A DNA stretch of 64,000 bases from Desulfarculaceae bacterium. Its GTDB lineage: Bacteria > Desulfobacterota > Desulfarculia > Desulfarculales > Desulfarculaceae. Every line of letters starts with the position of its first letter. The first letter of the stretch is position 1. The stretch is taken from contig JAHLKT010000001.1 of assembly GCA_020444545.1 (NCBI GenBank), positions 744,001-808,000 of the forward strand, in the 5' to 3' direction. Shown piece after piece: positions 6,984 through 14,286 of the stretch. The notes under the pieces were generated by a model. It saw nothing but the letters and a program-made list of their open reading frames with translations, made no database searches and was not told where the DNA came from. The translations under genes and the position numbers were made by a program.

Positions 6984-7751
6984 TTGCTGGATCTGCACAC
7001 CCATGTTTTGCCCGGCCTGGACGACGGGGCCAAGGACTGGGATGAGGCCCTGGCCATGTGCCGCCTGGCCGTGGCCGACGGCGTGCGCCTCATCGCCGCC
7101 ACCCCCCACTGGTATCCCGCCCAAAACCCGCCGGAACGCTCCGAAGTGCTGGCCAAGCTGGAGCGCCTCCAGGGCATGGTGGCCGCCGAGGGCCTGGAGC
7201 TGAAGCTGGTGCCCGGGGCCGAGGTGGCCCTGGACGCGGAGCTGGGCGAGATGGCCCGCCAGGGGCTCTTGCCCACCCTGGGCTCGGGCCGGGCCCTGCT
7301 GTTGGAGTGCCCGCCCCATACCAGCCCGCGCATTCTGCCCGAGTTGGTCTACTCCCTGCGCCTGGCCGGGCTCCGGCCGGTCCTGGCCCATCCGGAGCGC
7401 ACCTGGTCCGGGACCAAGGACTGGGACTGGCTGGCCGGGCTGGTGGAGCAGGGCTGCCTGGTGCAGCTCACCGGCTCCAGCCTCACCGGCGACATGGGCT
7501 CCGCGCCCAAGGCGGCGGCCCAGGAGCTGGTGGCGCGCGGCCTGGCCGGCCTGGTGGCCAGCGACGCCCACTCGGCCGACTGGCGGCCGCCCACCCTGTC
7601 CGCCGCCGCCGCCGAGCTGGCCCGCCTGGCCGGGGACGAGGCCGCCCGGGTGCTCACCGTGGAGGCCCCCGCCGCCCTGCTCTCCGGGGCGGAGCCCCCA
7701 CCGCCCCCCCTGCCCAAGCCCCGGCGCAACTTCTTCTTCTGGCGAAGATAA
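6984..7751 (+). CDS. CpsB/YwqE-type PHP-family protein-tyrosine phosphatase
   Basis: A 255-residue PHP-fold metalloenzyme. The TTG at 6984 is chosen because GGAGG lies 5 nt upstream and translation then begins at the metal motif (DLHTHVLPGLDDGAKDWDEA). Further metal ligands are visible in AATPHWYP, PGAEV, LAHPERT and SDAHS. This set is typical of the manganese-dependent tyrosine phosphatases that dephosphorylate capsule and exopolysaccharide kinases. A PPPPPLPKPRR tail at the C-terminus is unusual. No polysaccharide genes are adjacent, so its partner kinase is elsewhere. Family call is firm; the physiological substrate is inferred. Confidence 0.88.
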   Translation: MLDLHTHVLPGLDDGAKDWDEALAMCRLAVADGVRLIAATPHWYPAQNPPERSEVLAKLERLQGMVAAEGLELKLVPGAEVALDAELGEMARQGLLPTLGSGRALLLECPPHTSPRILPELVYSLRLAGLRPVLAHPERTWSGTKDWDWLAGLVEQGCLVQLTGSSLTGDMGSAPKAAAQELVARGLAGLVASDAHSADWRPPTLSAAAAELARLAGDEAARVLTVEAPAALLSGAEPPPPPLPKPRRNFFFWRR

Positions 7752-7788
7752 GCCCCCTCCGCCCCGGGGCGCTGATTTCATTTCCGGT

Positions 7789-7818
7789 TTGACTCATCAA
7801 ACCCGCCGGGGCTAGGAT
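7789..7818 (+). promoter_or_regulatory. Possible sigma-70 promoter in the 7752-8050 gap
   Basis: TTGACT (7789-7794), an 18-nt spacer and TAGGAT (7813-7818) resemble a housekeeping promoter. It would give the secreted protein gene at 8051 a 5' leader of about 225 nt. I found no recognisable riboswitch or terminator in that leader; nothing else is apparent in this 299-nt gap. Confidence 0.35.
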
Positions 7819-8050
7819 TCACTGAAACTAGGCGGGGGCGGCATTCGCCGGGTTTTGGTCCATGCGCCGCCTTGGCCTTCAAACACCGTCTCGGATTTCC
7901 GACCGGCCGCGTTGCCCCGCTTCCCATGTACCGCCATGCGCCCAACCCGGAGGGAGCGGCCAGCACCGGGCTACCGCGTTCAGCTTCGCCATCTTGCATC
8001 CCCCCACCTTCGCGCTTGCCGCCGGTCTTTGCCAAAAAGTGGGGATCATT

Positions 8051-8830
8051 ATGAAGCGAGGAAGAATCGGCGCCCTGGCCGCCGCGGTGTTGCTGGCCGC
8101 GGCCCTGCTGGCCCTCTCTGCCCAGCCCGCCTCCGCCCTGGAATGGATGGTGCGTTACATCGACCAGGAATGGCAGGGCGCCAAGCTGAACCTCAAACAG
8201 GGATACGATGCGCTGACCCACAAGATCAACCAGCGCGAGCACAGGGCCGTGGCGCGGGTGAACCAGACCATTACCGAGCTGCAAGAGAAATACAAGGGCC
8301 GGGGCGATGTGCTGCGGCGGCGGGTGGCGATGTTGGAGCAGGAAAAGGCCTACCTGGCAGCGTTCTGGAATAAATACCGGCAGCGGGCCAAGCAAAACTA
8401 TTACAACGAGCGCAAGCGGGTGGACAGCTTCTACCGCACCTGGCGCAAGGAGTGGTCACCCGGCGGGGCCAAGGACCTGGCCTGGCGGCAGGACACCAAG
8501 CGCAGCAGCACCAAGACGATCGATTGGTGCATCAAGTGCAAGCAAAGCACCCCCGCCAGCTTCCGGGTGCAGGTCCCCTCCTGGGCCAAAACCGCCACCC
8601 TGGGCATAGCACACGGCTACGACGACACCGGCGACCGCTGCGTCGACTTCACCGCCTCCTGCGGCCAGGGCGCCATCCGGCGCAAGCACTGCTCCACCGG
8701 ATGGGAGCATTACAAGCTTCAGTGCCGGGGCGGGGGCGTCTTCACCCTTAACCTGCAAGACGGCGACACCAAACCCGGCGGGGAACACCCCGGCAACGGG
8801 GGTGAGTGGAAGGTCAGCTTCAGTAATTAG
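8051..8830 (+). CDS. Secreted hypothetical protein with coiled coil and Cys-containing C-terminal domain
   Basis: A 259-residue exported protein from ATG 8051 (GGGG upstream). A Sec signal peptide (basic MKRGR, hydrophobic AAAVLLAAALLAL, cleavage near AQPASA) is followed by a charged helical region (about residues 35-135, with TITELQEKYKGR and VAMLEQEKAYLAAFWNKYRQ). The C-terminal domain has six cysteines (WCIKC, RCVDFTASC, KHCSTGW, LQCRGG), which could form disulfides in the periplasm. It ends GEWKVSFSN. I do not recognise the family. The protein may be an envelope or adhesive factor, but nothing shows this. It stands alone between a phosphatase gene and the convergent tatA. Confidence 0.8.
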   Translation: MKRGRIGALAAAVLLAAALLALSAQPASALEWMVRYIDQEWQGAKLNLKQGYDALTHKINQREHRAVARVNQTITELQEKYKGRGDVLRRRVAMLEQEKAYLAAFWNKYRQRAKQNYYNERKRVDSFYRTWRKEWSPGGAKDLAWRQDTKRSSTKTIDWCIKCKQSTPASFRVQVPSWAKTATLGIAHGYDDTGDRCVDFTASCGQGAIRRKHCSTGWEHYKLQCRGGGVFTLNLQDGDTKPGGEHPGNGGEWKVSFSN

Positions 8831-8866
8831 GCGCGGATAAGGCCCCGCCGCCCGGTTGCCGGACGC

Positions 8867-8902
8867 AAAAAAGGCCGCCGCGCCGTGTTCAGCGCGGCGG
8901 CC
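8867..8902 (-). terminator. Rho-independent terminator of tatA
   Basis: A perfect 11-bp stem GGCCGCCGCGC/GCGCGGCGGCC (8873-8883/8892-8902) has an 8-nt loop. On the minus strand it is followed by six T residues (A-run 8867-8872). It lies 32 nt downstream of the tatA stop. Confidence 0.85.
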
Positions 8903-8934
8903 TGCCTAAATTGTCTGTGGGGCCCGGAGGTGGC

Positions 8935-9147
8935 TTACTGCTTGTCCCCGGCGGGCTTGTCCTCGATGGCCTCGGACTTGGCCGAATTCAACTCTTGTTC
9001 CTTCTCCTCGTCCTTGACCCCGCCCTTGAAGTTCTTGATGGCCTTGCCAAGGTTGCCCCCGATCATGGGCAGCTTGCCGGCGCCGAAGATCAACAGAACG
9101 ATGACCAGAATGATGAGAAGTTCGGGAATGCCGATCCCGCCGATCAT
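8935..9147 (-). CDS. tatA: Twin-arginine translocase subunit TatA/E
   Basis: A 70-residue protein with the TatA layout: a short N-terminal transmembrane helix ([21 protein letters not shown]), the FGAGKLP hinge, an amphipathic helix ([19 protein letters not shown]) and an acidic, disordered tail. ATG 9147 has GGAGGG 7 nt upstream. TatA oligomerises to form the pore that passes folded Tat substrates across the inner membrane. tatB and tatC are not adjacent, as often seen in this group. It ends at a strong terminator, and the preceding gene on the strand is an uncharacterised Cys-rich protein. Confidence 0.95.
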   Translation of the reverse strand: MIGGIGIPELLIILVIVLLIFGAGKLPMIGGNLGKAIKNFKGGVKDEEKEQELNSAKSEAIEDKPAGDKQ

Positions 9148-9184
9148 AACCTTACCCTCCCCCGTGGCGGGCCCCCGTGGGGCC

Positions 9185-9559
9185 TCACTCCAGGTGTTCC
9201 TCCATGAGCCTCAGGAAGGCTGGCGAGCTCCGAAAGGCCTCGCCGGCCCGCATGTGGGCCAGCCAGGCGCGCCAGGCCTCGCCCCACTCGTCGGTGTGCC
9301 AGAAGGCTTCCGGCTCTTCGCCCTTTTCCCAGCGGCGAAAGGCCTCGTATTCCTCTTGGCAAACCTCGCAGAAGGGATAGGGGGCGTCCACGGGCGGCGG
9401 AGCGGTGTATTCCACGGCCAGGCCGCAGTGGGCGCAGCGCCGGGGGCACATGCCGCAACTGAGCGAACTGGCCACCGCCTGGGCCCGCCTGCGGGCGCGC
9501 CCTTCGGCGATACGGCGGTCCTTGCTCTTGCGCCTTTTCAGGTCAATGACCTCGGCCAC
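9185..9559 (-). CDS. Hypothetical zinc-ribbon-like small protein
   Basis: A 124-residue protein from GTG 9559 with AAGGGG upstream. The N-terminus is basic ([20 protein letters not shown]). It is followed by a cysteine cluster ([14 protein letters not shown], then [12 protein letters not shown]) able to bind one or two zinc ions. The C-terminal half is rich in Trp, Glu and aromatic residues ([18 protein letters not shown]). No signal peptide, so cytoplasmic; a nucleic-acid or ribosome-associated role would fit the basic start but is not shown. It lies between pyrF and tatA on the same strand. Confidence 0.75.
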   Translation of the reverse strand: MAEVIDLKRRKSKDRRIAEGRARRRAQAVASSLSCGMCPRRCAHCGLAVEYTAPPPVDAPYPFCEVCQEEYEAFRRWEKGEEPEAFWHTDEWGEAWRAWLAHMRAGEAFRSSPAFLRLMEEHLE

Positions 9560-9618
9560 GCCAAACCCCTTAAGCTTCTGCGAATGCGACTAAACTCTAC
9601 CAGCGCCCCAAAGGCCAG

Positions 9619-10332
9619 TCAAGCAAGCCCCCGTGCGCTCAGGCCATCGGAGATGCCGGCCACCATCTGCCGCGCCGCGGCCACCGGATCATCCGCCGCG
9701 CGGATGGGCCGGCCCACCACGATGTGGCTGGCCCCGGCGGCAATGGCCTTTTCGGGCGTCATCACCCGCTTTTGGTCGTCGGCCGAGCCGCTGGCCAGGC
9801 GGATGCCCGGGCACACCACCAGGGCCTGTTCGCCCAATAGCTCGCGCACCGGCATGGCCTCCTGCCCGGAGCACACCACCCCGGCGCATCCGGCGCGCAG
9901 GGCCAGGCGGGCCCGGTGCAACACCAGCGCGGCCGGGTCGGTCAGCTCGGCCGGGTAACCCATGCTCATCAGCTCGCCCCGCCCCAGGCTGGTGAGCACC
10001 GTCACCCCCAAAAGCTGGGCCCCGCCCAGGTCCATGTCCGTGAAGATCTTCTCCTGGTCCGCGTGGCAGGTGAGCATGTCCACCCCCAACGCGGCCGCGG
10101 CCCGCGCCGCCGCCCGCATGGTGGCCGGGATGTCGTGCAGCTTCAGGTCCAAAAACACCGCCCGCGCCCCGGCCGCCCGCACCCGGGCGATCACCTTGGG
10201 CCCGGCGGAAACGAACAGCTCCAGGCCCACCTTGAACACCCCCACCTCGGAGGCCAAAAGGCGCACCAAGTCCTCGGCCTCGTCGGCGCTGTCCACGTCC
10301 AGGGCGAATATCAGTCGGTCGCGGGGGGTCAT
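9619..10332 (-). CDS. pyrF: Orotidine 5'-phosphate decarboxylase
   Basis: A 237-residue TIM-barrel enzyme that makes UMP from OMP in pyrimidine synthesis. The catalytic D-x-K-x-x-D motif is present (FLDLKLHDIPATM), as are the N-terminal ALDVD strand and the phosphate-binding end (IVVGRPI). The usual H-x-x-G-G loop reads CHADQEK, a small departure. Its ATG overlaps the radC stop by 4 nt (ATGA), so the two are translationally coupled. Length is normal. Confidence 0.95.
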   Translation of the reverse strand: MTPRDRLIFALDVDSADEAEDLVRLLASEVGVFKVGLELFVSAGPKVIARVRAAGARAVFLDLKLHDIPATMRAAARAAAALGVDMLTCHADQEKIFTDMDLGGAQLLGVTVLTSLGRGELMSMGYPAELTDPAALVLHRARLALRAGCAGVVCSGQEAMPVRELLGEQALVVCPGIRLASGSADDQKRVMTPEKAIAAGASHIVVGRPIRAADDPVAAARQMVAGISDGLSARGLA

Positions 10333-11075
10333 GGGCCCATCTCCTCCAGATGCATTGCGTCGTATTCCCGGGCCAGGGGAACCAGCTCCCCCTGGGCCCG
10401 GAAACTATAGACCGAATCGCCTCCCACCACCAGATGGTCGGTGAGTTCCAGTCCCACCCCCCTGAGCGCGAAGTAGAGCTGGCGGGTGAGCGCCCGGTCC
10501 TCCCGGCTGGGGGTGGGGTCGCCGCCGGGGTGGTTGTGGGCGGCCACCACCGCCGCCGCCCCGGCGGCCAGGGCCCGCGCGGCCACCTCGCGGGGATAGA
10601 CCACCGCCTGGTTGATGGTGCCCGCGAACAGCTCCTCGTTGGCCAGCACCCGGTGCCGCGAATCCAGCAAGAGCACCCGGAACACCTCCTGCTTGAGCGG
10701 CCCCATGCTCAGGCGCAGATACTCCGCCGCCTGGGCCGGGTCGGCCAGGGAGCCCCCGGTCATGAGCTTGTCTTCCAGATAGCGCCGGGCCACGGCCGGG
10801 ACCAGCTTGAGCCCCAGGATGTTCTTGGGGCCGATGCCCTTTATCTTGGCCAGCTCGGCCGGTGGGGCCTCCAAGACCGCCCGCAGGCTGCCCAGGGCCT
10901 TTAGCAGCGCCCTCGCCTGCTGCTTGCAGTCGCGGCGCGGGGTGGCCAGGGTCAAGAGAAGCTCCAGGGCCTCCTCGTCGGTGAACTTGGTCAGGCCGTG
11001 GGCCAGAAACTTTTCGCGCAAGCGGGCGCGGTGGCCTTCGGCGGGGTTCTTGGCCGCGCCCTGGGCCGGGCTCAC
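10329..11075 (-). CDS. radC: RadC-family JAB/MPN metalloprotein
   Basis: A 248-residue protein. GTG 11075 is chosen because it overlaps the amrS stop in a GTGA junction; the longer reading lies within amrS. The N-terminal half has a helix-hairpin-helix (AKIKGIGPKNILGLKL). The C-terminal half is the JAMM metal centre (AAHNHPGGDPTPSREDRALT) with the flanking HLVVGG. RadC proteins are widespread; their once-assumed DNA-repair role is doubtful. Here radC sits between amrS and pyrF with 4-nt overlaps on both sides. Confidence 0.93.
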   Translation of the reverse strand: MSPAQGAAKNPAEGHRARLREKFLAHGLTKFTDEEALELLLTLATPRRDCKQQARALLKALGSLRAVLEAPPAELAKIKGIGPKNILGLKLVPAVARRYLEDKLMTGGSLADPAQAAEYLRLSMGPLKQEVFRVLLLDSRHRVLANEELFAGTINQAVVYPREVAARALAAGAAAVVAAHNHPGGDPTPSREDRALTRQLYFALRGVGLELTDHLVVGGDSVYSFRAQGELVPLAREYDAMHLEEMGP

Positions 11076-12121
11076 GGGGTCCAGACTCCGGCGATGGGCT
11101 TGGCGCAGTCCGGGCACAGGCCGGTCTTCATCACCTGGTCGCTCACGCTGTAGCCCCGGCGGGGGATTATCTTGGAGCCGCAGCCCGGGCACTTGGTGCT
11201 CTCGCCGTCGTGGCCGAACACGTTGCCCGGATACACGTAGCTCAGCCCCGCCTCCAGGCCTATGCCCATGGCCATCTCCAGGGTCTTCACCGGGGTGCGC
11301 CCCGGCCCCCGCTCCTCCTCGGCGTACTTGTAGCGCGGGGTGTAGGCGCTGAGGTGCCAGGGCACCTCGGTGCTCAGCTCCTTGGCAATGAAGCGGGCCA
11401 GCTTCTTAAGCTCCTCGGGCGCGTCGTTCTTGCCGGGGATGAGTAGCGTGGTCACTTCCAGCCAGATGCCCGCCTGGTGCATGCGCTTCAGGGTTTCGAG
11501 GACCGGGCTCAAATGGGCCTTGCACTCGCGCAGGTAGAAGCTGTGGTTCATGGCCTTCAGGTCCACGTTGGCCGCGTCCAAAAGGCCCTGGCAGGCCTCC
11601 ACGCAGCCCTCGGACTCGAAGCCGTTGGTCACGAAGACGTTCTTAATGCCCTCGGCGTGGGCCAGCTTCATGCACTCGTAAGCGTATTCGAAATACACCG
11701 TGGGCTCGGTGTAGGTGTAGGCGATGGAGGCGCAGCCGGAGCGCTTGGCCGCGGCCACGATCTGCTCCGGGGGCACCTCGGTCCCGTCCGGCCCGCCGCC
11801 GGGAATCTTGCCCCCGGTCTCGCGGGTGTATTGGCTTATGTCCCAGTTCTGGCAAAAGCCGCACTGGAAGTTGCAGCCGATGGTGGCGATGGAGTAGCTG
11901 GTGGAGCCCGGCAAAAAGTGGAACAGCGGCTTTTTCTCGATGGGGTCCACGTTGCCCGCGATGGGCTTGCCGTAGACCAGGCTGTAGAGGGTGCCCCCCT
12001 GGTTTTGCCGCACCCGGCAGATGCCCCGCTTGCCGTCCTCGATGAGGCATTTGTGGGCGCAGAGGCGGCACCTCACTTCCTTGTTCTTGCGCAACTTCTC
12101 GTAGAGCATCGCCTCGTGCAT
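11072..12121 (-). CDS. amrS: AmrS, radical SAM enzyme of the AmmeMemoRadiSam system
   Basis: A 349-residue radical SAM protein. It has an N-terminal cysteine pattern (CRLCAHKC, then CRVRQNQGG), the SAM-cluster motif C-N-F-Q-C-G-F-C (residues about 83-90) and the conserved QNWDIS. A C-terminal zinc-type pair (CPGCGSKI and CPDCAKPIAGVW) follows. This layout defines AmrS, which normally works with AmrA and AmrB in a three-part system of unknown chemistry; neither partner is in this window. ATG 12121 has GGAGGAGG upstream. It is the first gene of an amrS-radC-pyrF operon. Confidence 0.93.
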   Translation of the reverse strand: MHEAMLYEKLRKNKEVRCRLCAHKCLIEDGKRGICRVRQNQGGTLYSLVYGKPIAGNVDPIEKKPLFHFLPGSTSYSIATIGCNFQCGFCQNWDISQYTRETGGKIPGGGPDGTEVPPEQIVAAAKRSGCASIAYTYTEPTVYFEYAYECMKLAHAEGIKNVFVTNGFESEGCVEACQGLLDAANVDLKAMNHSFYLRECKAHLSPVLETLKRMHQAGIWLEVTTLLIPGKNDAPEELKKLARFIAKELSTEVPWHLSAYTPRYKYAEEERGPGRTPVKTLEMAMGIGLEAGLSYVYPGNVFGHDGESTKCPGCGSKIIPRRGYSVSDQVMKTGLCPDCAKPIAGVWTP

Positions 12122-12287
12122 GGCGGCCTCCTCCCCTTTGGGGCCAGATTAGCACAAGCCGCCGCCCCACGCGCCACCCCCGAGGCCAAGGGGCCAATTT
12201 TCTTGTTTCCCGCCGCCCCAGGCCTTAGAATCTCGCACATACACGTGGTCCGCATGACCTAGAGCGATTTACCGGGAGTTGAACCAC

Positions 12288-13172
12288 ATGAGCCCCTCCA
12301 GAGTCCTTCGTCTGTTGCTTTGCACGGCACTGGTCCTGACCCTGCCACTGGCGGCCATGGCCGGGGACAACCCCTTCCGCCCCTCCCCGCCTTTCAAGAC
12401 CGCGATCATCAAATACGCCTACAGCGGCAACCAGAGCGGCGAGGCCACCACCTACTTCAAGGGCGACACCCGGGCGGAGTACAAGCACCTGACCACCAAG
12501 GTGCTGGGCTTCGGCAGCGAGGACAACCAGATCATCATCACCTCGCCCAAGCGGATGACCACCATCGACCTCAAGAAGAACGAGGCCTTTTACACCGGCA
12601 ACTACATGACCTACATGGCCGAGGAGTACGACAAGCTCAGCCCGGCCGAGAAAAAGCAGGTCAAAAAGAACGCCGAGGCCATGGGCAAGAACTTCATGGC
12701 CATGATGGGCGGCAAGCCCCAGGTGAGCCAGGGCAAGTTCATGGGCAAGCCGGTGGACATCGTCAGCGCCGCCGGCATGACCTCCTACACCTGGCGGGGC
12801 AAGAACGTGGTGCTCAAGCAAAAGGGCAGCATCATGGGGGTGGAGATGAACATGACCGCCACCCAGATCTCGGTGGGCGTGCCGGTGCCTTCCAGCAAGC
12901 TCAAGCCCCCGGCGGGCATTACCCCGCAGTTCAACGCCGAGGCGGACCAGAAGCAGCGCGAGATGGCCCACAACATCATGAACATGCTCAAGGACCCCAA
13001 CGCGGCTAATAAGCAGAACCAAGCCATGCAGGACGCCCAGCGCCAGGCGGCCCAGGCCCAGGCCGAGGCCAAGACCCGGCAGCAACAGCAGGGCCAGCAG
13101 CAAGGCCAGGAGCAACAAGGCGACGCGGTGCAGCAGGGCCTGGACGCGGTGAAGAAGATCTTCAAGTGGTAG
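12288..13172 (+). CDS. Exported protein with a Gln-rich tail, DUF4412-like
   Basis: A 294-residue protein from ATG 12288 (GGGAG 9 nt upstream; an in-frame TTG at 12279 is too close to that site). A Sec signal peptide (LLLCTALVLTLPLAAMA) precedes a beta-rich body (TAIIKYAYSGNQSGEATTYF, later GKFMGKPVDIVSAAGMTSY). The body resembles periplasmic LolA-like or DUF4412 domains that track lipids. The C-terminal 60 residues are low-complexity Gln/Ala (RQQQQGQQQGQEQQ), ending in a helical DAVKKIFKW. Function unknown. It stands alone between divergent amrS and convergent era. Confidence 0.8.
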   Translation: MSPSRVLRLLLCTALVLTLPLAAMAGDNPFRPSPPFKTAIIKYAYSGNQSGEATTYFKGDTRAEYKHLTTKVLGFGSEDNQIIITSPKRMTTIDLKKNEAFYTGNYMTYMAEEYDKLSPAEKKQVKKNAEAMGKNFMAMMGGKPQVSQGKFMGKPVDIVSAAGMTSYTWRGKNVVLKQKGSIMGVEMNMTATQISVGVPVPSSKLKPPAGITPQFNAEADQKQREMAHNIMNMLKDPNAANKQNQAMQDAQRQAAQAQAEAKTRQQQQGQQQGQEQQGDAVQQGLDAVKKIFKW

Positions 13173-13205
13173 GCGGCTGAAACCAGCCCAGAACGTAAAA
13201 ACAGT

Positions 13206-13241
13206 CAGGCCGCGGGTTGGTTCCCGCGGCCTGTTCTTTTT
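13206..13241. terminator. Bidirectional terminator between the exported protein gene and era
   Basis: A perfect 11-bp stem CAGGCCGCGGG/CCCGCGGCCTG (13206-13216/13223-13233) has a 6-nt loop and is followed by TTCTTTTT. An A-rich run on the other side lets it work for era as well. Confidence 0.85.
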
Positions 13242-13254
13242 GGCGTGGCTGGGT

Positions 13255-14139
13255 TTAGTAACCCATTTTTGACAAGCCTTGCTCTCTGCGAGACCATTTC
13301 GGCTCGACGCGCACCAGCAGGTCCAAAAACACCTGCTGCCCGACCAGCTTCTCCAGGTCCTGGCGGGCCTGGGTGCCGATCTTCTTGATCATGGCCCCGC
13401 CCTTGCCGATGATGATGCCCTTGTGGCCGGAGCGCTCCACGTGGATGGTGGCGGTGATGGCCACCGGGTGCTCCTCGTCGGGCGGCTCCAAATACTGGTC
13501 CACGGTGACGGCCACCCCGTAGGGCACCTCCTGGGAGGTGAGGCGGAAGACCTTTTCCCGGATCAGCTCGGCGGCCAAAAACCTGAGGGGCAGGTCGGTG
13601 ATGGTGTCCTCGGGGAACAGGGGCGGCCCCTCGGGCAGGCAGGCGGCCAGCTCCTTGACCAGCGCGTCCACCCCGTCGCCCTTGAGCCCGCTCAGGGGCA
13701 CCACCGCCTTCCACTCGCCCCAGGCGGAGGCCAGGGCCAACAGGGGCAACAGCGCCTGCTTCTTGGGCACCAGGTCGATCTTGTTCAGGGCCAGCACCAC
13801 CGGGGTCTTCAGCGCGGCCAGGCGGGGGGCCAGCTTGGCCGCCTCCTCCATGCCCTTGCTGCTCACCTCGGCCATGAACAGCACCGCGTCCACCTCGGCC
13901 AGGGCCTCCCAGGCGGTGGCCACCATGCGCCGGTTCAGGGCAGTCTTGGCCGCGTGGATGCCCGGCGTGTCCAAAAACACGATCTGGGCCCCTTCCAGGT
14001 TGTGCACCCCCAGCAGGCGGTGCCGGGTGGTCTGGGGCTTGTCGCTGGTGATGGCCAGCTTGAAGCCCAGGGCCTGGTTCAAAAAGGTGCTCTTGCCCAC
14101 GTTGGGCGCGCCGATTATGGCCACAAAGCCTGCGTGCAT
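13255..14139 (-). CDS. era: GTPase Era, ribosome small-subunit maturation
   Basis: A 294-residue protein. The GTPase domain shows G1 (GAPNVGKST), the switch region PQTTRHR, G3 (DTPG), G4 (NKID) and a G5-like SGLKG, where SA is more usual. The C-terminal KH domain has the RNA-binding loop GHKGIIIGKGGAMIKKIG. Era binds the 3' end of 16S rRNA and couples 30S assembly to growth. Length and domain order are standard. No neighbouring rnc or recO is seen. Confidence 0.97.
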   Translation of the reverse strand: MHAGFVAIIGAPNVGKSTFLNQALGFKLAITSDKPQTTRHRLLGVHNLEGAQIVFLDTPGIHAAKTALNRRMVATAWEALAEVDAVLFMAEVSSKGMEEAAKLAPRLAALKTPVVLALNKIDLVPKKQALLPLLALASAWGEWKAVVPLSGLKGDGVDALVKELAACLPEGPPLFPEDTITDLPLRFLAAELIREKVFRLTSQEVPYGVAVTVDQYLEPPDEEHPVAITATIHVERSGHKGIIIGKGGAMIKKIGTQARQDLEKLVGQQVFLDLLVRVEPKWSRREQGLSKMGY

Positions 14140-14286
14140 CTCATTCCAATCGCTCGGGTGATCTCTCGTCCAAGCTTACCGCAGCAACCGCCATATGATA
14201 AGAGGCAAGACCCGACTTGTGCCGCCCGGCCCCCGTGCTAACATTTATCTATAAAGCGATCCGCCGGCCCCAACTACCACGCTTCA

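Noticed and set aside
7820-8050. Possible riboswitch in the leader of the secreted protein gene
   Set aside because: No match to c-di-GMP or other riboswitch cores that I can recognise.
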